Assembly: GCA_965203865.1 (NCBI GenBank)
Contig: OZ241916.1
Location: 62,001 to 126,000, forward strand
Length of the DNA stretch: 64,000 nt
DNA from: G965200765 sp965203865
Lineage (GTDB): Bacteria; Pseudomonadota; Gammaproteobacteria; Arenicellales; JAJDZL01
Reading direction: 5' to 3'
The notes below the pieces were generated by a model. That model saw nothing but the letters and a program-made list of their open reading frames with translations. It was not told the DNA's origin and ran no database searches. Below, piece after piece: positions 33,598-42,041 of this stretch (positions are counted from its first letter, which is position 1; every line of letters starts with the position of its first letter). The translations under genes were made by a program, and so were the position numbers.

Positions 33598-33990
33598 CTA
33601 GAGCACAGAAATAATGCTGTCGATTTCTCCTGTAATTCCAAAGTGACTTACATCAACCATTGACATCAGCCCCGCAATTCCACCGAAAATAAAGATCGAT
33701 ACAATGACGAAGGCAATACCGACGAGGTTGACTACGCCAACGATTATTATTGCAGTCGCAATCTTGGAGAGCGAGCGCATCATGGATTCTTCGCTATCCG
33801 AATGATTGGCATTTTCAATTGCGCCTGCACTTTGAAAACATAAAACTCCAAGCCATATCGGGATCCAGCAAACAACAATTCCAACTAAGGTAAAAACAAG
33901 AAGGACACCATCAATAATTAACATGACTCCAACGAATTTGAGCCATCCCTTGACGCGATACAAAGGCGCACTTAGTGTTCGTATATCCAT
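33598..33990 (-). CDS. Small DUF5362-like membrane protein, copy 1
   Basis: A 130-residue protein with two or three hydrophobic segments. It opens MDIRTLSAPLYRVKGWLKFVGVMLIIDGV and has a cytoplasmic SAGAIENANHSDSEESMMRSLSKIAT stretch before another membrane segment, a pattern I associate with DUF5362. Function is unknown. It is a tandem paralogue of 34005-34322, nearly identical in DNA over its first 110 codons, but its own C-terminus extends further. The two copies break up prfA and prmC, which are usually adjacent. Confidence 0.7.
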   Translation of the reverse strand: MDIRTLSAPLYRVKGWLKFVGVMLIIDGVLLVFTLVGIVVCWIPIWLGVLCFQSAGAIENANHSDSEESMMRSLSKIATAIIIVGVVNLVGIAFVIVSIFIFGGIAGLMSMVDVSHFGITGEIDSIISVL

Positions 33991-34004
33991 ACCAATTCCC
34001 CTTT

Positions 34005-34322
34005 TTAAATCATAAGAATAAAAATAAAAATAATAATACTGACAAGGCTAAGTATGCCAACGATTATTATTCCAGTTGCAATTTTGGAGAGCGAGCGCAT
34101 CATGGATTCCTCGCTATCCGAATGATTGGCTTTTTCAATTGCGCCTGCACTTTGAAAACATAAAATTCCAAGCCATATCGGGATCCAGGCAACAAACAAA
34201 AATACACTTGCGGCAAAAGCAAGAAGGACAAGAAAGACGCCGTCAATAATTAGCATGACTCCAACGAACTTGAGCCATCCCTTGACGCGATACAAAGGCG
34301 CACTCAGTGTTCGTATATCCAT
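34005..34322 (-). CDS. Small DUF5362-like membrane protein, copy 2
   Basis: A 105-residue protein almost identical in its first 20 residues and in the SAGAIEKANHSDSEESMMRSLSKIAT block to its neighbour at 33598. The loop after the second helix differs (AFAASVFLFVAWIPIW against LVGIVVCWIPIW). It ends early, in an AT-rich run of ATT/AAT codons, about 30 residues before its sister. The 14-base gap between the copies points to a recent tandem duplication of a roughly 400-bp unit. An unusual place for two small genes: between prfA and prmC, on the opposite strand. Confidence 0.68.
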   Translation of the reverse strand: MDIRTLSAPLYRVKGWLKFVGVMLIIDGVFLVLLAFAASVFLFVAWIPIWLGILCFQSAGAIEKANHSDSEESMMRSLSKIATGIIIVGILSLVSIIIFIFILMI

Positions 34323-34413
34323 ATCAACTCCTCTTTTCAGATAGAACTACAGGTGTAATAATAACTGCATTGTACTACGCACTACCTATAGCAACCCAAA
34401 CAATGAAAGTTGA

Positions 34414-35280
34414 ATGTCCTGTGAAGCACTAAGCTTGCCTGTAAAACTTGGAGAGATGCGCACCTGTGCGAAGAGATTACTGTCTGGCATTTCGAATTCA
34501 TCTGTTTTGGACGTGAATATCCTTCTTTCAGCAGCACTTCAGGTTAACAGGGATGAATTGGAAATTCATAGTGAGAGAATTTTGACCAAAAGCGAACGCA
34601 GCCTGATTGGTGAATTTGTTTCAAGACGGCTGAATGGCGAACCCGTCGCCTATATCACCGGCTCCAAAGAATTCTGGTCGTTGTCTCTTTTCGTTTCAAA
34701 GGCTGTTTTGGTGCCTCGTTCGGAAACAGAACTGGTTGTCGAGCAAGGATTGAAGGCAACTCGATTTGTTGAAAATCCATGGATTGCAGATTTGGGTACA
34801 GGGTCGGGAGCAATTTCGCTTGCTTTAGCATCCGAACTGCCCAAAGCGTTCATTTTTGGAAGTGATATTTCGTATGATGCACTTCTTGTGGCAAAAGAAA
34901 ATCGGAAGCTTCATGGATTTAACAATGTTTTCTTTCTGGGTTGCGACTGGCTAAGTGCCTTTCCCCAAAACTGCTTTCATGTAATTTGTTCCAACCCTCC
35001 CTATATTGAAAGCACAGATCCGTGTCTGAATGATCCAGCAATACGACACGAACCCAGTCAGGCGCTTGTCGGCGGTCCTGATGGATTGCATTCAATTCGG
35101 CGAATTGTTGATTCTGCTGTGGCGCATTTAGTGAATGGCGGATGGCTTATTTTGGAGCATGGATGGAACCAGGGGGGCGCGACAAGAAAACTGCTGGAAA
35201 CTGCAGGGTTCGAAAATGTTCATACAGCTAGAGACTTAAGCGGAAACGAACGCGTTACAGAGGGGCAGCTGCATCTATAA
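34414..35280 (+). CDS. prmC: Peptide chain release factor N5-glutamine methyltransferase
   Basis: Methylates the Gln of the GGQ motif in release factors 1 and 2. The SAM-binding motif DLGTGSGAISLALA lies near residues 128-141 and the substrate-Gln-binding NPPYIES near 194-200, followed by PSQALVGGPDGL, a hallmark of HemK/PrmC. The length of 288 is normal. The gene is cut off from prfA by two minus-strand genes, so it must have its own promoter, probably in the 90-base gap before it. A strong Shine-Dalgarno is not obvious upstream of the ATG. Confidence 0.95.
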   Translation: MSCEALSLPVKLGEMRTCAKRLLSGISNSSVLDVNILLSAALQVNRDELEIHSERILTKSERSLIGEFVSRRLNGEPVAYITGSKEFWSLSLFVSKAVLVPRSETELVVEQGLKATRFVENPWIADLGTGSGAISLALASELPKAFIFGSDISYDALLVAKENRKLHGFNNVFFLGCDWLSAFPQNCFHVICSNPPYIESTDPCLNDPAIRHEPSQALVGGPDGLHSIRRIVDSAVAHLVNGGWLILEHGWNQGGATRKLLETAGFENVHTARDLSGNERVTEGQLHL

Positions 35281-35294
35281 GCTACTTGATTGTT

Positions 35295-36071
35295 TTACAT
35301 GTCATACGTTGCCATGACGGGTGTGTGGTCGGATGGGCGTTCCCATGTTCTTGGCTCCTTGTCAATATCACAAGCAATACATTTGTCGTTCATTGCGTCG
35401 CTTGCCAGAATATGATCGATTCTCATGCCCATGTCTCGCCGAAAAGCGGCTTGGCGATAGTCCCACCACGAATAACTTTTTTCAGGCTGGTCGAACTTTC
35501 TGAACGAGTCATGAAGCCCGGTATCAACCAAAGAGCGAAACATGCTTCGTTCTGGCTCGCTGCAAAGAATCTTCCCTTCCCACTCCTCGGGGGCGTAGAC
35601 ATCATCATCTGTTGGAGCAATGTTGTAGTCACCCGTTAAAACCACGTGCTCATGCTGCTGTATTTCCCCCTTGATGAAATTAAGCAAGTGACCTAGCCAC
35701 TCCAGTTTGTATTGATATTTGTCAGAACCAACTTCCTTGCCGTTCGGAATATAGACATTGACTACCCGAATGTTATCTATATTTGCTGCGAGCAGCCTGC
35801 GTTGCGGGTCTTGATAGGCTGGAAAATCGGTGACGACAGGTTTCAATATTTCGCTGCGAGCAACTATAGCAACTCCGTTGTAGGTTTTTTGGCCGGCATA
35901 GCGTGAAAAATATCCCAGTTCACGAAACCGCTCCTGAGGAAATTTCTCATCCACCGTCTTGGTTTCCTGAAGGCACAAGACATCCGGTTGCTTGTCTGAA
36001 ATCCATGAACACACATGTTCAATGCGTACATTCAGCGAATTTACATTCCAGGTGGAAATTTTCATTGCCAA
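35295..36071 (-). CDS. xthA: Exodeoxyribonuclease III
   Basis: Mg-dependent AP endonuclease and 3'-5' exonuclease of base excision repair. The start KISTWNVNSLNVR holds the first Asn, LCLQETK holds the Glu metal ligand near residue 36, GDYNIAP the Asp/Asn pair near 152, and the C-terminal SDHTPVMATYD contains the catalytic Asp-His. All family motifs are present and the length of 258 is normal. It converges with prmC, with 14 bases between the two stop codons. Confidence 0.95.
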   Translation of the reverse strand: MAMKISTWNVNSLNVRIEHVCSWISDKQPDVLCLQETKTVDEKFPQERFRELGYFSRYAGQKTYNGVAIVARSEILKPVVTDFPAYQDPQRRLLAANIDNIRVVNVYIPNGKEVGSDKYQYKLEWLGHLLNFIKGEIQQHEHVVLTGDYNIAPTDDDVYAPEEWEGKILCSEPERSMFRSLVDTGLHDSFRKFDQPEKSYSWWDYRQAAFRRDMGMRIDHILASDAMNDKCIACDIDKEPRTWERPSDHTPVMATYDM

Positions 36072-36150
36072 TGCTCAAATTATTCAAATGAGAGTAGTGC
36101 AGGAAGCAGTTTCAAATCCGCACTCCTTGCAACATATCGGATGTATAATA

Positions 36151-36183
36151 AATTATAAGGCTAGGAAAATTATAAGGCTAGGA
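36151..36183. repeat. Two copies of a 16-base direct repeat before tRNA-Met
   Basis: AATTATAAGGCTAGGA occurs at 36151-36166 and again at 36168-36183, a period of 17. It lies 25 bases upstream of the tRNA gene and may be part of its promoter, or a small tandem duplication. Confidence 0.6.
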
Positions 36184-36207
36184 TTCTTTTGTAAAATTTT
36201 TACTTGT

Positions 36208-36284
36208 GGCTATGTAGCTCAGTTGGTTAGAGCACGGCACTCATAATGCCGGGGTCGGTGGTTCAAGTCCACCCATAGCTACCA
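36208..36284 (+). tRNA. tRNA-Met (anticodon CAU), elongator-like
   Basis: A 77-base cloverleaf. Acceptor GGCTATG pairs with CATAGCT (first pair G-U), D arm GCTCAGTTGGTTAGAGC, anticodon stem and loop with CTCATAA, T arm GGTGGTTCAAGTCCACC, and an encoded CCA end. The body follows the elongator tRNA-Met of enteric bacteria more closely than tRNA-Ile2, which also has a CAU anticodon modified by TilS; the two cannot be fully separated by eye. It stands alone, downstream of xthA on the opposite strand. Confidence 0.9.
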
Positions 36285-36295
36285 ATATTAACTTT

Positions 36296-37306
36296 TTACT
36301 CTTTCCCCACTTCCATCATGCAGCCACTTAGGGAATGCAGCATTTCGCGCATCAACTTAAGGTAGGCATCGGGTCCCGGATGAACAGCAGCCCCCAGTGG
36401 GTCCAGTGATGCGAGCCGGGTATTTTTTCTTTTCGATATTGCATCCAGCAAGCTGTGTGAAAGTGGAAACTGCGGTTCGTGAAAAATACAAACTCTATTG
36501 TGGGTAGCTACGTATTCTTCCAACTCCCGAATCGTTTTTGCACTTGGAGATTGCTCGGGACTCGGAGTTATGCTCCCGGCAAAATTTAGATTGTATCGAT
36601 TCTCCAAATATTGATAGGCATCATGAAAAGTTATGTAGGGCACTTCCTGAATTTGTTGGGCAACTTCTTTAAACTCCTGGTCAAGTTCACTGAGACGCTG
36701 AACAAGATCGCTTGCATTTGCCTGGTAAGTGCGCTGGTTTTCCGGATCCATTTCAGATAGGTTGTGCGCTATTTCAAATGTGAATGTCTTCGCATTGTCG
36801 ATATCAAGCCACATGTGCATGTCAAATTGACCATGATGATGGTCATCGTGACCATGTTCATCTTGATGGGGTTCATCATGACCATGTTCATCCTGATGGG
36901 ATTCACCATGGTCGTCTTCGTCCTGATGATGCTCATCGTCGTCAACATGAATGTCAGAAGAACGGTTTTCCAGCTTCACCAGTCCATCAATCTCCGAAAG
37001 TTCAACAATCCGAGCGTCGTTGGCAAGCTGGTCTATAAACGAAGTCATTCCGGTTTCTATCTGAGGCCCAAGCCAGAGTACAAAATCTGCGTTGTTGAAA
37101 GCATTGGCATCCGAGGGAAGTATTTGATAGGTGTGAGGTGACTGGAAATTCTTGACAACCAAATAAGGTTCCCCGACCCCTTTCATTACAGCGGCAGCAA
37201 GGCCATGTACCGGTTTAATCGTTGCAACCACTTTTGGTACGTCTGAATAAGCAACATTTATACAAGCACAAAGCAAAAATACGACACATCCAAGCAGTTT
37301 TTTCAT
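36296..37306 (-). CDS. znuA: Zinc ABC transporter substrate-binding protein ZnuA
   Basis: Periplasmic zinc receptor feeding ZnuBC. A signal peptide ends at about AYS-D, residue 21 from the ATG at 37306, which has GAGAGGGAT upstream; a longer TTG start at 37321 is possible. The zinc site uses the His of KPVHGLAAAV, a His after MHMWLD and the His of YITFHDAYQY. Between the first two is a long His/Asp-rich loop made of imperfect HQDEHGHD units, as in ZnuA of other gammaproteobacteria. The length of 336 is normal. It is divergent from znuC, and the Zur box lies between them. Confidence 0.95.
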   Translation of the reverse strand: MKKLLGCVVFLLCACINVAYSDVPKVVATIKPVHGLAAAVMKGVGEPYLVVKNFQSPHTYQILPSDANAFNNADFVLWLGPQIETGMTSFIDQLANDARIVELSEIDGLVKLENRSSDIHVDDDEHHQDEDDHGESHQDEHGHDEPHQDEHGHDDHHHGQFDMHMWLDIDNAKTFTFEIAHNLSEMDPENQRTYQANASDLVQRLSELDQEFKEVAQQIQEVPYITFHDAYQYLENRYNLNFAGSITPSPEQSPSAKTIRELEEYVATHNRVCIFHEPQFPLSHSLLDAISKRKNTRLASLDPLGAAVHPGPDAYLKLMREMLHSLSGCMMEVGKE

Positions 37307-37382
37307 TTTTATCCCTCTCAATTATTCATAATGCTGTTTTACAATGTAAAAATAATTTGATTGAACAGTACAATCAAAATAT

Positions 37383-37397
37383 TGTTATATAATAACA
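37383..37397. promoter_or_regulatory. Zur box in the znuA-znuC intergenic region
   Basis: TGTTATATAATAACA, a perfect 6+3+6 palindrome that matches the core of the gammaproteobacterial Zur operator (GTTATANTATAAC type). It lies 29 bases before the znuC start and 76 bases from the znuA start, in the only regulatory space shared by the divergent zinc uptake genes, whose operon includes zur itself. Confidence 0.8.
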
Positions 37398-37425
37398 TAT
37401 CAAATTAGTCAACAGTTGGATTGGT

Positions 37426-38193
37426 ATGAATTCAGAAGTGAAGAGCAAGGAAATTCCGCTCGCCGAAGCAAGAGGCGTTGGCGTTTTCAGACATGGGCGC
37501 TGGTTAATTCAGGATGTTGACCTGAGGGTTGACCGAGGTAATATTGTTTCATTAATCGGGCCAAACGGCGGCGGAAAAACAACTGCGGCAAAAGTGCTAA
37601 CCGGAATTATCCGTCCGGACAAGGGCACTGTTACTCATGCTGAAAATTTGCGCATTGGATATGTTCCGCAAAAGCTTCAAGTGAATTCAACACTGCCTAT
37701 TTCCGTGCGCCGTATTATGCAACTAACCCAAAAATGCTCCAATCAGGAAATCTCTGATGCACTTGAAGAAATGGACGTACTGAATCTGATTGATTTACCG
37801 TTTCAGCATCTGTCTGGCGGTGAAGTTCAAAGGGTGCTATTTGCCCGGGCAATTGTTAAAAAACCCAACCTGCTGATTTTGGATGAACCTGCCCAAGCTC
37901 TTGATAATTCGGGCGAAGCAAATATGTACGATCATATTGCGGCGGTGCGGGACAACTACGGATGCGGTATCTTGCTCATTTCTCACGACCTGCGTGTAGT
38001 TATGGCAAAAACAGACAACTTCATTTGCCTGAATCATCACATATGCTGTACGGGAACCCCCGACCATATAAGCAATCCTGAGGAGTACGAAAGACTGTTT
38101 GGCGAAGTCGCACAGAATGCTCTGGCACTGTATCACCACGCTCACGATCGTCGTCGAAACAATAGCAAGGATTCAGTTCGTCAGGCGAGCTAG
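37426..38193 (+). CDS. znuC: Zinc ABC transporter ATP-binding protein ZnuC
   Basis: ATPase of the high-affinity zinc importer. Walker A GPNGGGKTT is at residues 45-53, the Q loop in GYVPQKLQ near 82, the signature LSGGEVQRVLFARA near 128, Walker B LLILDEPAQAL near 149 and the switch His in LISHDLRVV near 180. The C-terminal tail contains HHAHDRR, His-rich as in other ZnuC. A length of 255 is normal. It begins right after the Zur box, and znuB follows after 15 bases. Confidence 0.95.
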   Translation: MNSEVKSKEIPLAEARGVGVFRHGRWLIQDVDLRVDRGNIVSLIGPNGGGKTTAAKVLTGIIRPDKGTVTHAENLRIGYVPQKLQVNSTLPISVRRIMQLTQKCSNQEISDALEEMDVLNLIDLPFQHLSGGEVQRVLFARAIVKKPNLLILDEPAQALDNSGEANMYDHIAAVRDNYGCGILLISHDLRVVMAKTDNFICLNHHICCTGTPDHISNPEEYERLFGEVAQNALALYHHAHDRRRNNSKDSVRQAS

Positions 38194-38208
38194 CCAGGAA
38201 GCGTATCT

Positions 38209-39042
38209 GTGTTCGATGATTTTTTTATCCGGGCTCTTGCCGCAGGCATCGGGGTTGTTCTGATAACAGGCCCCCTCGGGTGCTTTGTCGTTTGGCAGCG
38301 CCTCGCTTACTTTGGGGACACTATGGCCCATTCTGCATTGCTGGGAATTGCTATCGCTCTTGCACTTCAAATTCATCTGTTTGCCGGCGTATTTTCGGTA
38401 TGTTTAGCTGCCGCACTGCTATTGGGGAAGGTTTCAAACCGTTCGGAACTGCCGATTGACTCTGTACTGGGGATTCTTGCACACTCAACTTTGGCAGTTG
38501 GACTCATTCTTGTATCGTTGATGTACTGGGTGCGCGTCGATATATTGCAGTACCTGTTTGGAAGTATACTTTCCGTAAGTACTGCGGATATTGCCGAGAT
38601 CTACCTTGGCGGTGCACTGGTCGGCGGACTGATCATCTGGAAATGGAGGCAACTCGTCGGCGCTACAGTAAGCGAAGAAATAGCGGCTGCCGAAAACTTG
38701 CACCCGGTTCAAGCTCAATATCTGCTGATGATACTATTGGCAGCAGTAGTGGCATTCGCCATGAAAATTGTAGGAATTATCCTGACTGCGTCTCTACTGA
38801 TAATTCCAGCGGCAACGGTGCGGCAAATTTCCAAATCACCTGAGCAAATGGCAATATTTTCAGCTTTGGCCGGGGTGGTTGCGGTTGTCAGCGGACTCTG
38901 GTTTTCGCTATTTGCTGACACACCATCCGGACCAAGTATTGTTTTTGCAGCGTTAATTCTGTTTATAATTACTACACTTTTGTTCAGACTGGTCCATTAC
39001 CTCAGAAACAGGAATACGCATCATGTCCGGCTTGGCCCGTAA
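38209..39042 (+). CDS. znuB: Zinc ABC transporter permease ZnuB
   Basis: Membrane subunit of the zinc importer, 277 residues with eight or nine hydrophobic helices. It opens MFDDFFIRALAAGIGVVLITGPLGCFVVWQRLAYFGDTMAHSALLGIA, the ABC-3 family signature with the conserved Asp and His in the second helix. The start is GTG at 38209 with AGGAAG upstream. Its 3' end overlaps the zur gene by 20 bases. Confidence 0.94.
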   Translation: MFDDFFIRALAAGIGVVLITGPLGCFVVWQRLAYFGDTMAHSALLGIAIALALQIHLFAGVFSVCLAAALLLGKVSNRSELPIDSVLGILAHSTLAVGLILVSLMYWVRVDILQYLFGSILSVSTADIAEIYLGGALVGGLIIWKWRQLVGATVSEEIAAAENLHPVQAQYLLMILLAAVVAFAMKIVGIILTASLLIIPAATVRQISKSPEQMAIFSALAGVVAVVSGLWFSLFADTPSGPSIVFAALILFIITTLLFRLVHYLRNRNTHHVRLGP

Positions 39043-39406
39043 TCAAAAGAAAGTCTACGATCACCTGCGAAAGGCGAGCCAACCGCTTGGCGCATACGAC
39101 TTGCTGAATGATCTTCGGCATGAAGGCTTTCGGGCACCGCCGCAAATTTACCGGGCATTGAAAGCTTTAACGAGCATGGGGCTGGTTCACCGGGTAGAAA
39201 GCCTGAACGCTTTTATCGCATGCGGCCAAGACCACAGCGCAGAACAAATTGTGTTTACAATCTGCGACGAATGCGGAACTGTCGACGAATTAACCCCTGT
39301 TGAAATTCCGAAAAAAATCAGGCAGCTGAGCCTGCAATCGGGATTCAATGCAAAGAAAATGGTGGTTGAACTGGCGGGAACCTGCTCGAATTGCACGCTC
39401 ACCTAG
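39023..39406 (+). CDS. zur: Zinc uptake regulator Zur (Fur family)
   Basis: Zinc-sensing repressor that should bind the Zur box at 37383. The short protein (127 residues) has a winged helix up to about residue 60 (YDLLNDLRHEGFRAPPQIYRALKALTSMGLVHRVE) and a dimerisation half with two Cys pairs, Cys81/Cys84 in ICDECG and Cys121/Cys124 in TCSNC, which form the structural zinc site. The order znuC-znuB-zur in one operon with znuA divergent gives negative autoregulation. It overlaps znuB by 20 bases. Confidence 0.93.
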   Translation: MSGLARNQKKVYDHLRKASQPLGAYDLLNDLRHEGFRAPPQIYRALKALTSMGLVHRVESLNAFIACGQDHSAEQIVFTICDECGTVDELTPVEIPKKIRQLSLQSGFNAKKMVVELAGTCSNCTLT

Positions 39407-39424
39407 GTCGTTGTTTCACCAGTA

Positions 39425-40663
39425 TTAACATGAACCGGTTTCGGGTCGTTTTTTAAAATCTTCTTTTTCCAGCAAGCCTGAAACAGCAAACCCGAAGACA
39501 AGACCCCAGAACGGGGCGCCGATATTGAATATGGAAATGTCGGAGACTGTAACCAGCAATGTGACCAGTGCCCCAAGTTGAAAGCGGGAACTGAATGCGG
39601 CAACAAAGGCACGCTTTAGAACCGGTAGCAATGCCAGCCCGCCGAGAACAGCAATAAATGCCGGGGGCAGTTTCAGTATTAGCCAAGTGGCTCCAAAAGC
39701 AAATACACCAAACATTATCGAGAGCAGCCCGTACACGACTCCGGCAGTATACTGGCGATGACGTTTGCCACTACTGGACAAGACAGCATTGGCTGGACCT
39801 GTTACACAGGTGCACACCGACCCAAACACCGCAAAGAGCATGGAGCCCCATCCGCATGCCGCAGTCATGGAGTTAACGGGGGGATTGTGTCCCGCACTTT
39901 TCAGCACCGCGAATCCTTGTCCGTTTTGTATGAACAAGACAGTTACGGCAAGCGGAATTACCAGTTCAATCATTGCCTGAAGTGTAAACTTTGGCATATA
40001 TACTTCGGGTATGCCAATCCATTGAATAACATCGTCTGTTGACTCCAGGGCTCCGGTCAACCAAACCACCGCAACCCCGGCAACCAAAGCAGCTACCACA
40101 GGAGGAACAGCACGCTGCATGCCGGGCAGTGTAGAAGCCGCAAGGTATGCACCGACCATTGCAATGGCCAACCAGAGTTCCTGTTTGAATGCCAGCACCA
40201 CGTCCAGTCCGAACTGCAGAAACACTCCTGCAACCATACTCATTACTATGGGCATGGGGGTCACTTCCAGTGCTCGTCGGACACCACCGGAATATCCAAT
40301 GACGAGCATCAAAATGCCTGTTACCCAGTAAGTGCCAATGACCTCTGCAAAACTAAGATGGTCCAGCGAAGTCCCCAATAGCACGCTGCCCGGTATGGTC
40401 CATGCAAAACTCAAGGGTTGCCGATAGGCTATTGAATAGTAGACTGTTATGATGCCGCCAAATATGAACCCTCCAAAAATCCAGGAGGCGATATCGGATT
40501 CGGAAAGTCCGCCCGCGATACCAACAGCAACAATAATGGCGACAGGCCCTGTGCAGGAAAATACAAATGCCACAACAGCGTTGGCCAAATATGGACCACC
40601 AAGATCCTGGCATATTTCCCGTACCCCCGGAATCGGGCCAGTTCTTTTTTCCATAGATTTCAT
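39425..40663 (-). CDS. BenE-family benzoate/proton symporter-like transporter
   Basis: An inner-membrane carrier of 412 residues with about twelve hydrophobic helices. The block NAVVAFVFSCTGPVAIIVAVG near residue 29, AWTIPGSVLLGTS near 85 and GFAVLKSAGHNPPVNSMTAACGWGSMLFAVFG with CVTGPANAVLSS near 262-305 are the BenE/uracil-permease-like motifs. BenE proteins import benzoate, but many homologues have unknown cargo. It ends 18 bases from zur in convergent orientation and is divergent from the aminotransferase gene. Benzoate as substrate is tentative: no ring-degradation gene is in the window. Confidence 0.82.
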   Translation of the reverse strand: MKSMEKRTGPIPGVREICQDLGGPYLANAVVAFVFSCTGPVAIIVAVGIAGGLSESDIASWIFGGFIFGGIITVYYSIAYRQPLSFAWTIPGSVLLGTSLDHLSFAEVIGTYWVTGILMLVIGYSGGVRRALEVTPMPIVMSMVAGVFLQFGLDVVLAFKQELWLAIAMVGAYLAASTLPGMQRAVPPVVAALVAGVAVVWLTGALESTDDVIQWIGIPEVYMPKFTLQAMIELVIPLAVTVLFIQNGQGFAVLKSAGHNPPVNSMTAACGWGSMLFAVFGSVCTCVTGPANAVLSSSGKRHRQYTAGVVYGLLSIMFGVFAFGATWLILKLPPAFIAVLGGLALLPVLKRAFVAAFSSRFQLGALVTLLVTVSDISIFNIGAPFWGLVFGFAVSGLLEKEDFKKRPETGSC

Positions 40664-40785
40664 AGGCAGGAATTAAAACCGATTTATTGAGCAAATATGG
40701 ACATTTCTCAATAAACAAAGTTGCCTGAACATGTAAAATTGCTGTTTCTTTTAATCATTGTCAATGTACTTTTAATTTATAAACC

Positions 40786-41988
40786 ATGAGGAAGTTTGCC
40801 AAATTAAACACCAGAACAGGGGGCAAAGGCTCCGAGGCTTGGGACATTCATTTTCGGGCGACCGAACTGCAGCAGCAGGGTCAAGAGACCATTATTCTTA
40901 CAGTTGGGCAGGAACTTGATGGCGTTGCTCCCTGCCAAGCAATAGACGCTGCTGTAACCGGACTGCACTCAAGAAGGTACATGTACTCAGACATTAGCGG
41001 CGAAGTTGGTCTCAGGCAGGCCATAGCGGAAAATTTCACACGCGCCTCCGGCGTTGCTGTCGATGAAACAAACTGTGCAATTTTTTCTGGTGCACAGAAC
41101 TCTTTGTTCACAACTTCTCTTTGTATTCTGGAAACCGGAGATGAAGTCATTCTGATTGAACCTTTTTATGTAACCTATCCGGCAACTTTCACGGTTGGCG
41201 GAGCGAAACTTGTGCAAATTCCAACCGGGCCGCAGAACAACTTTCAATTCGACCCGGACATGATTCGCAGTCGCATCACTCGGAAAACCAAAGCAATTGT
41301 AATGAATTCGCCGAACAACCCGTCAGGAATTGTGTACGATTGGGAAAGCGTGACAGAAGTTGTAAAAATATGCGAGCAAAACGGTATCTGGCTAATCAGC
41401 GATGAAGTCTATTCAACGCTGGCTGAGCCCGGAACCCATCAAAGTCCGGCATCTGTACCCGGCGGCATGGACTTCTGTATCACAATTTCAAGTATTTCCA
41501 AGTCTCATCGTATGCCTGGATGGAGAGTTGGATGGGTCATTGCCAACGATACCCTGATTCATCATTTGAACAAGCTGTCCTTGTGCATGGCCTACGGTTT
41601 TCCACAGTTTATTCAAGATGCTGCCGAAGCGGCTATACGGCATACCGATAAAATTTCACCGGTTGTGCGCCGCGAATTAAACAGAAAGCGAAAACTTGTT
41701 ATTTCAAGGATGGAGAATATTGAAGGAGTCGCAGTCCGAGGCTCCAATGTCGGGATGTTCGTGATTCTGGATGTTGAAGGAATTGGTTTGCCTGCCATTC
41801 AGTTTGCAGAACAACTGTTTAATGAACATCTGGTAGCATTGCTACCATGCGACCCGTTCGGGGATAGTTGCGGACAATATCTTCTGAGAATCAGCGTAGG
41901 GGAGGCAGAATCAAAGTTGATAGCAGCTTGCGAAAGAATTGAGCGATTCGTATCCGAATGTCGCAATAGAATATGGAAAAAGGCTTAG
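40786..41988 (+). CDS. PLP-dependent aminotransferase, class I/II
   Basis: Aspartate-aminotransferase-fold enzyme of 400 residues. The substrate and cofactor motifs are NSPNNPSGIVYD near residue 170, LISDEVYSTLA near 204 and SISSISKSHRMPGWRVGW with the PLP Lys near 239, and an Arg in YLLRISVGE near the C-terminus binds the carboxylate. It lies upstream of two acyl-CoA dehydrogenases and may serve the same degradative pathway, but the amino-acid substrate cannot be read from the sequence. Starts at ATG 40786. Confidence 0.9.
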   Translation: MRKFAKLNTRTGGKGSEAWDIHFRATELQQQGQETIILTVGQELDGVAPCQAIDAAVTGLHSRRYMYSDISGEVGLRQAIAENFTRASGVAVDETNCAIFSGAQNSLFTTSLCILETGDEVILIEPFYVTYPATFTVGGAKLVQIPTGPQNNFQFDPDMIRSRITRKTKAIVMNSPNNPSGIVYDWESVTEVVKICEQNGIWLISDEVYSTLAEPGTHQSPASVPGGMDFCITISSISKSHRMPGWRVGWVIANDTLIHHLNKLSLCMAYGFPQFIQDAAEAAIRHTDKISPVVRRELNRKRKLVISRMENIEGVAVRGSNVGMFVILDVEGIGLPAIQFAEQLFNEHLVALLPCDPFGDSCGQYLLRISVGEAESKLIAACERIERFVSECRNRIWKKA

Positions 41989-42041
41989 AATTATCGGACG
42001 ATAGCCATGAACTCAGCACAGAAGATTATTAAGAAATCGCC

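Noticed and set aside
35992..36246. A plus-strand frame running into the tRNA gene
   Set aside because: It lies antisense to xthA and ends inside the tRNA-Met; no protein support.
36839..36960. Short tandem repeats as a possible CRISPR or regulatory array
   Set aside because: The periodicity encodes the His/Asp-rich loop of ZnuA; there is no spacer structure.
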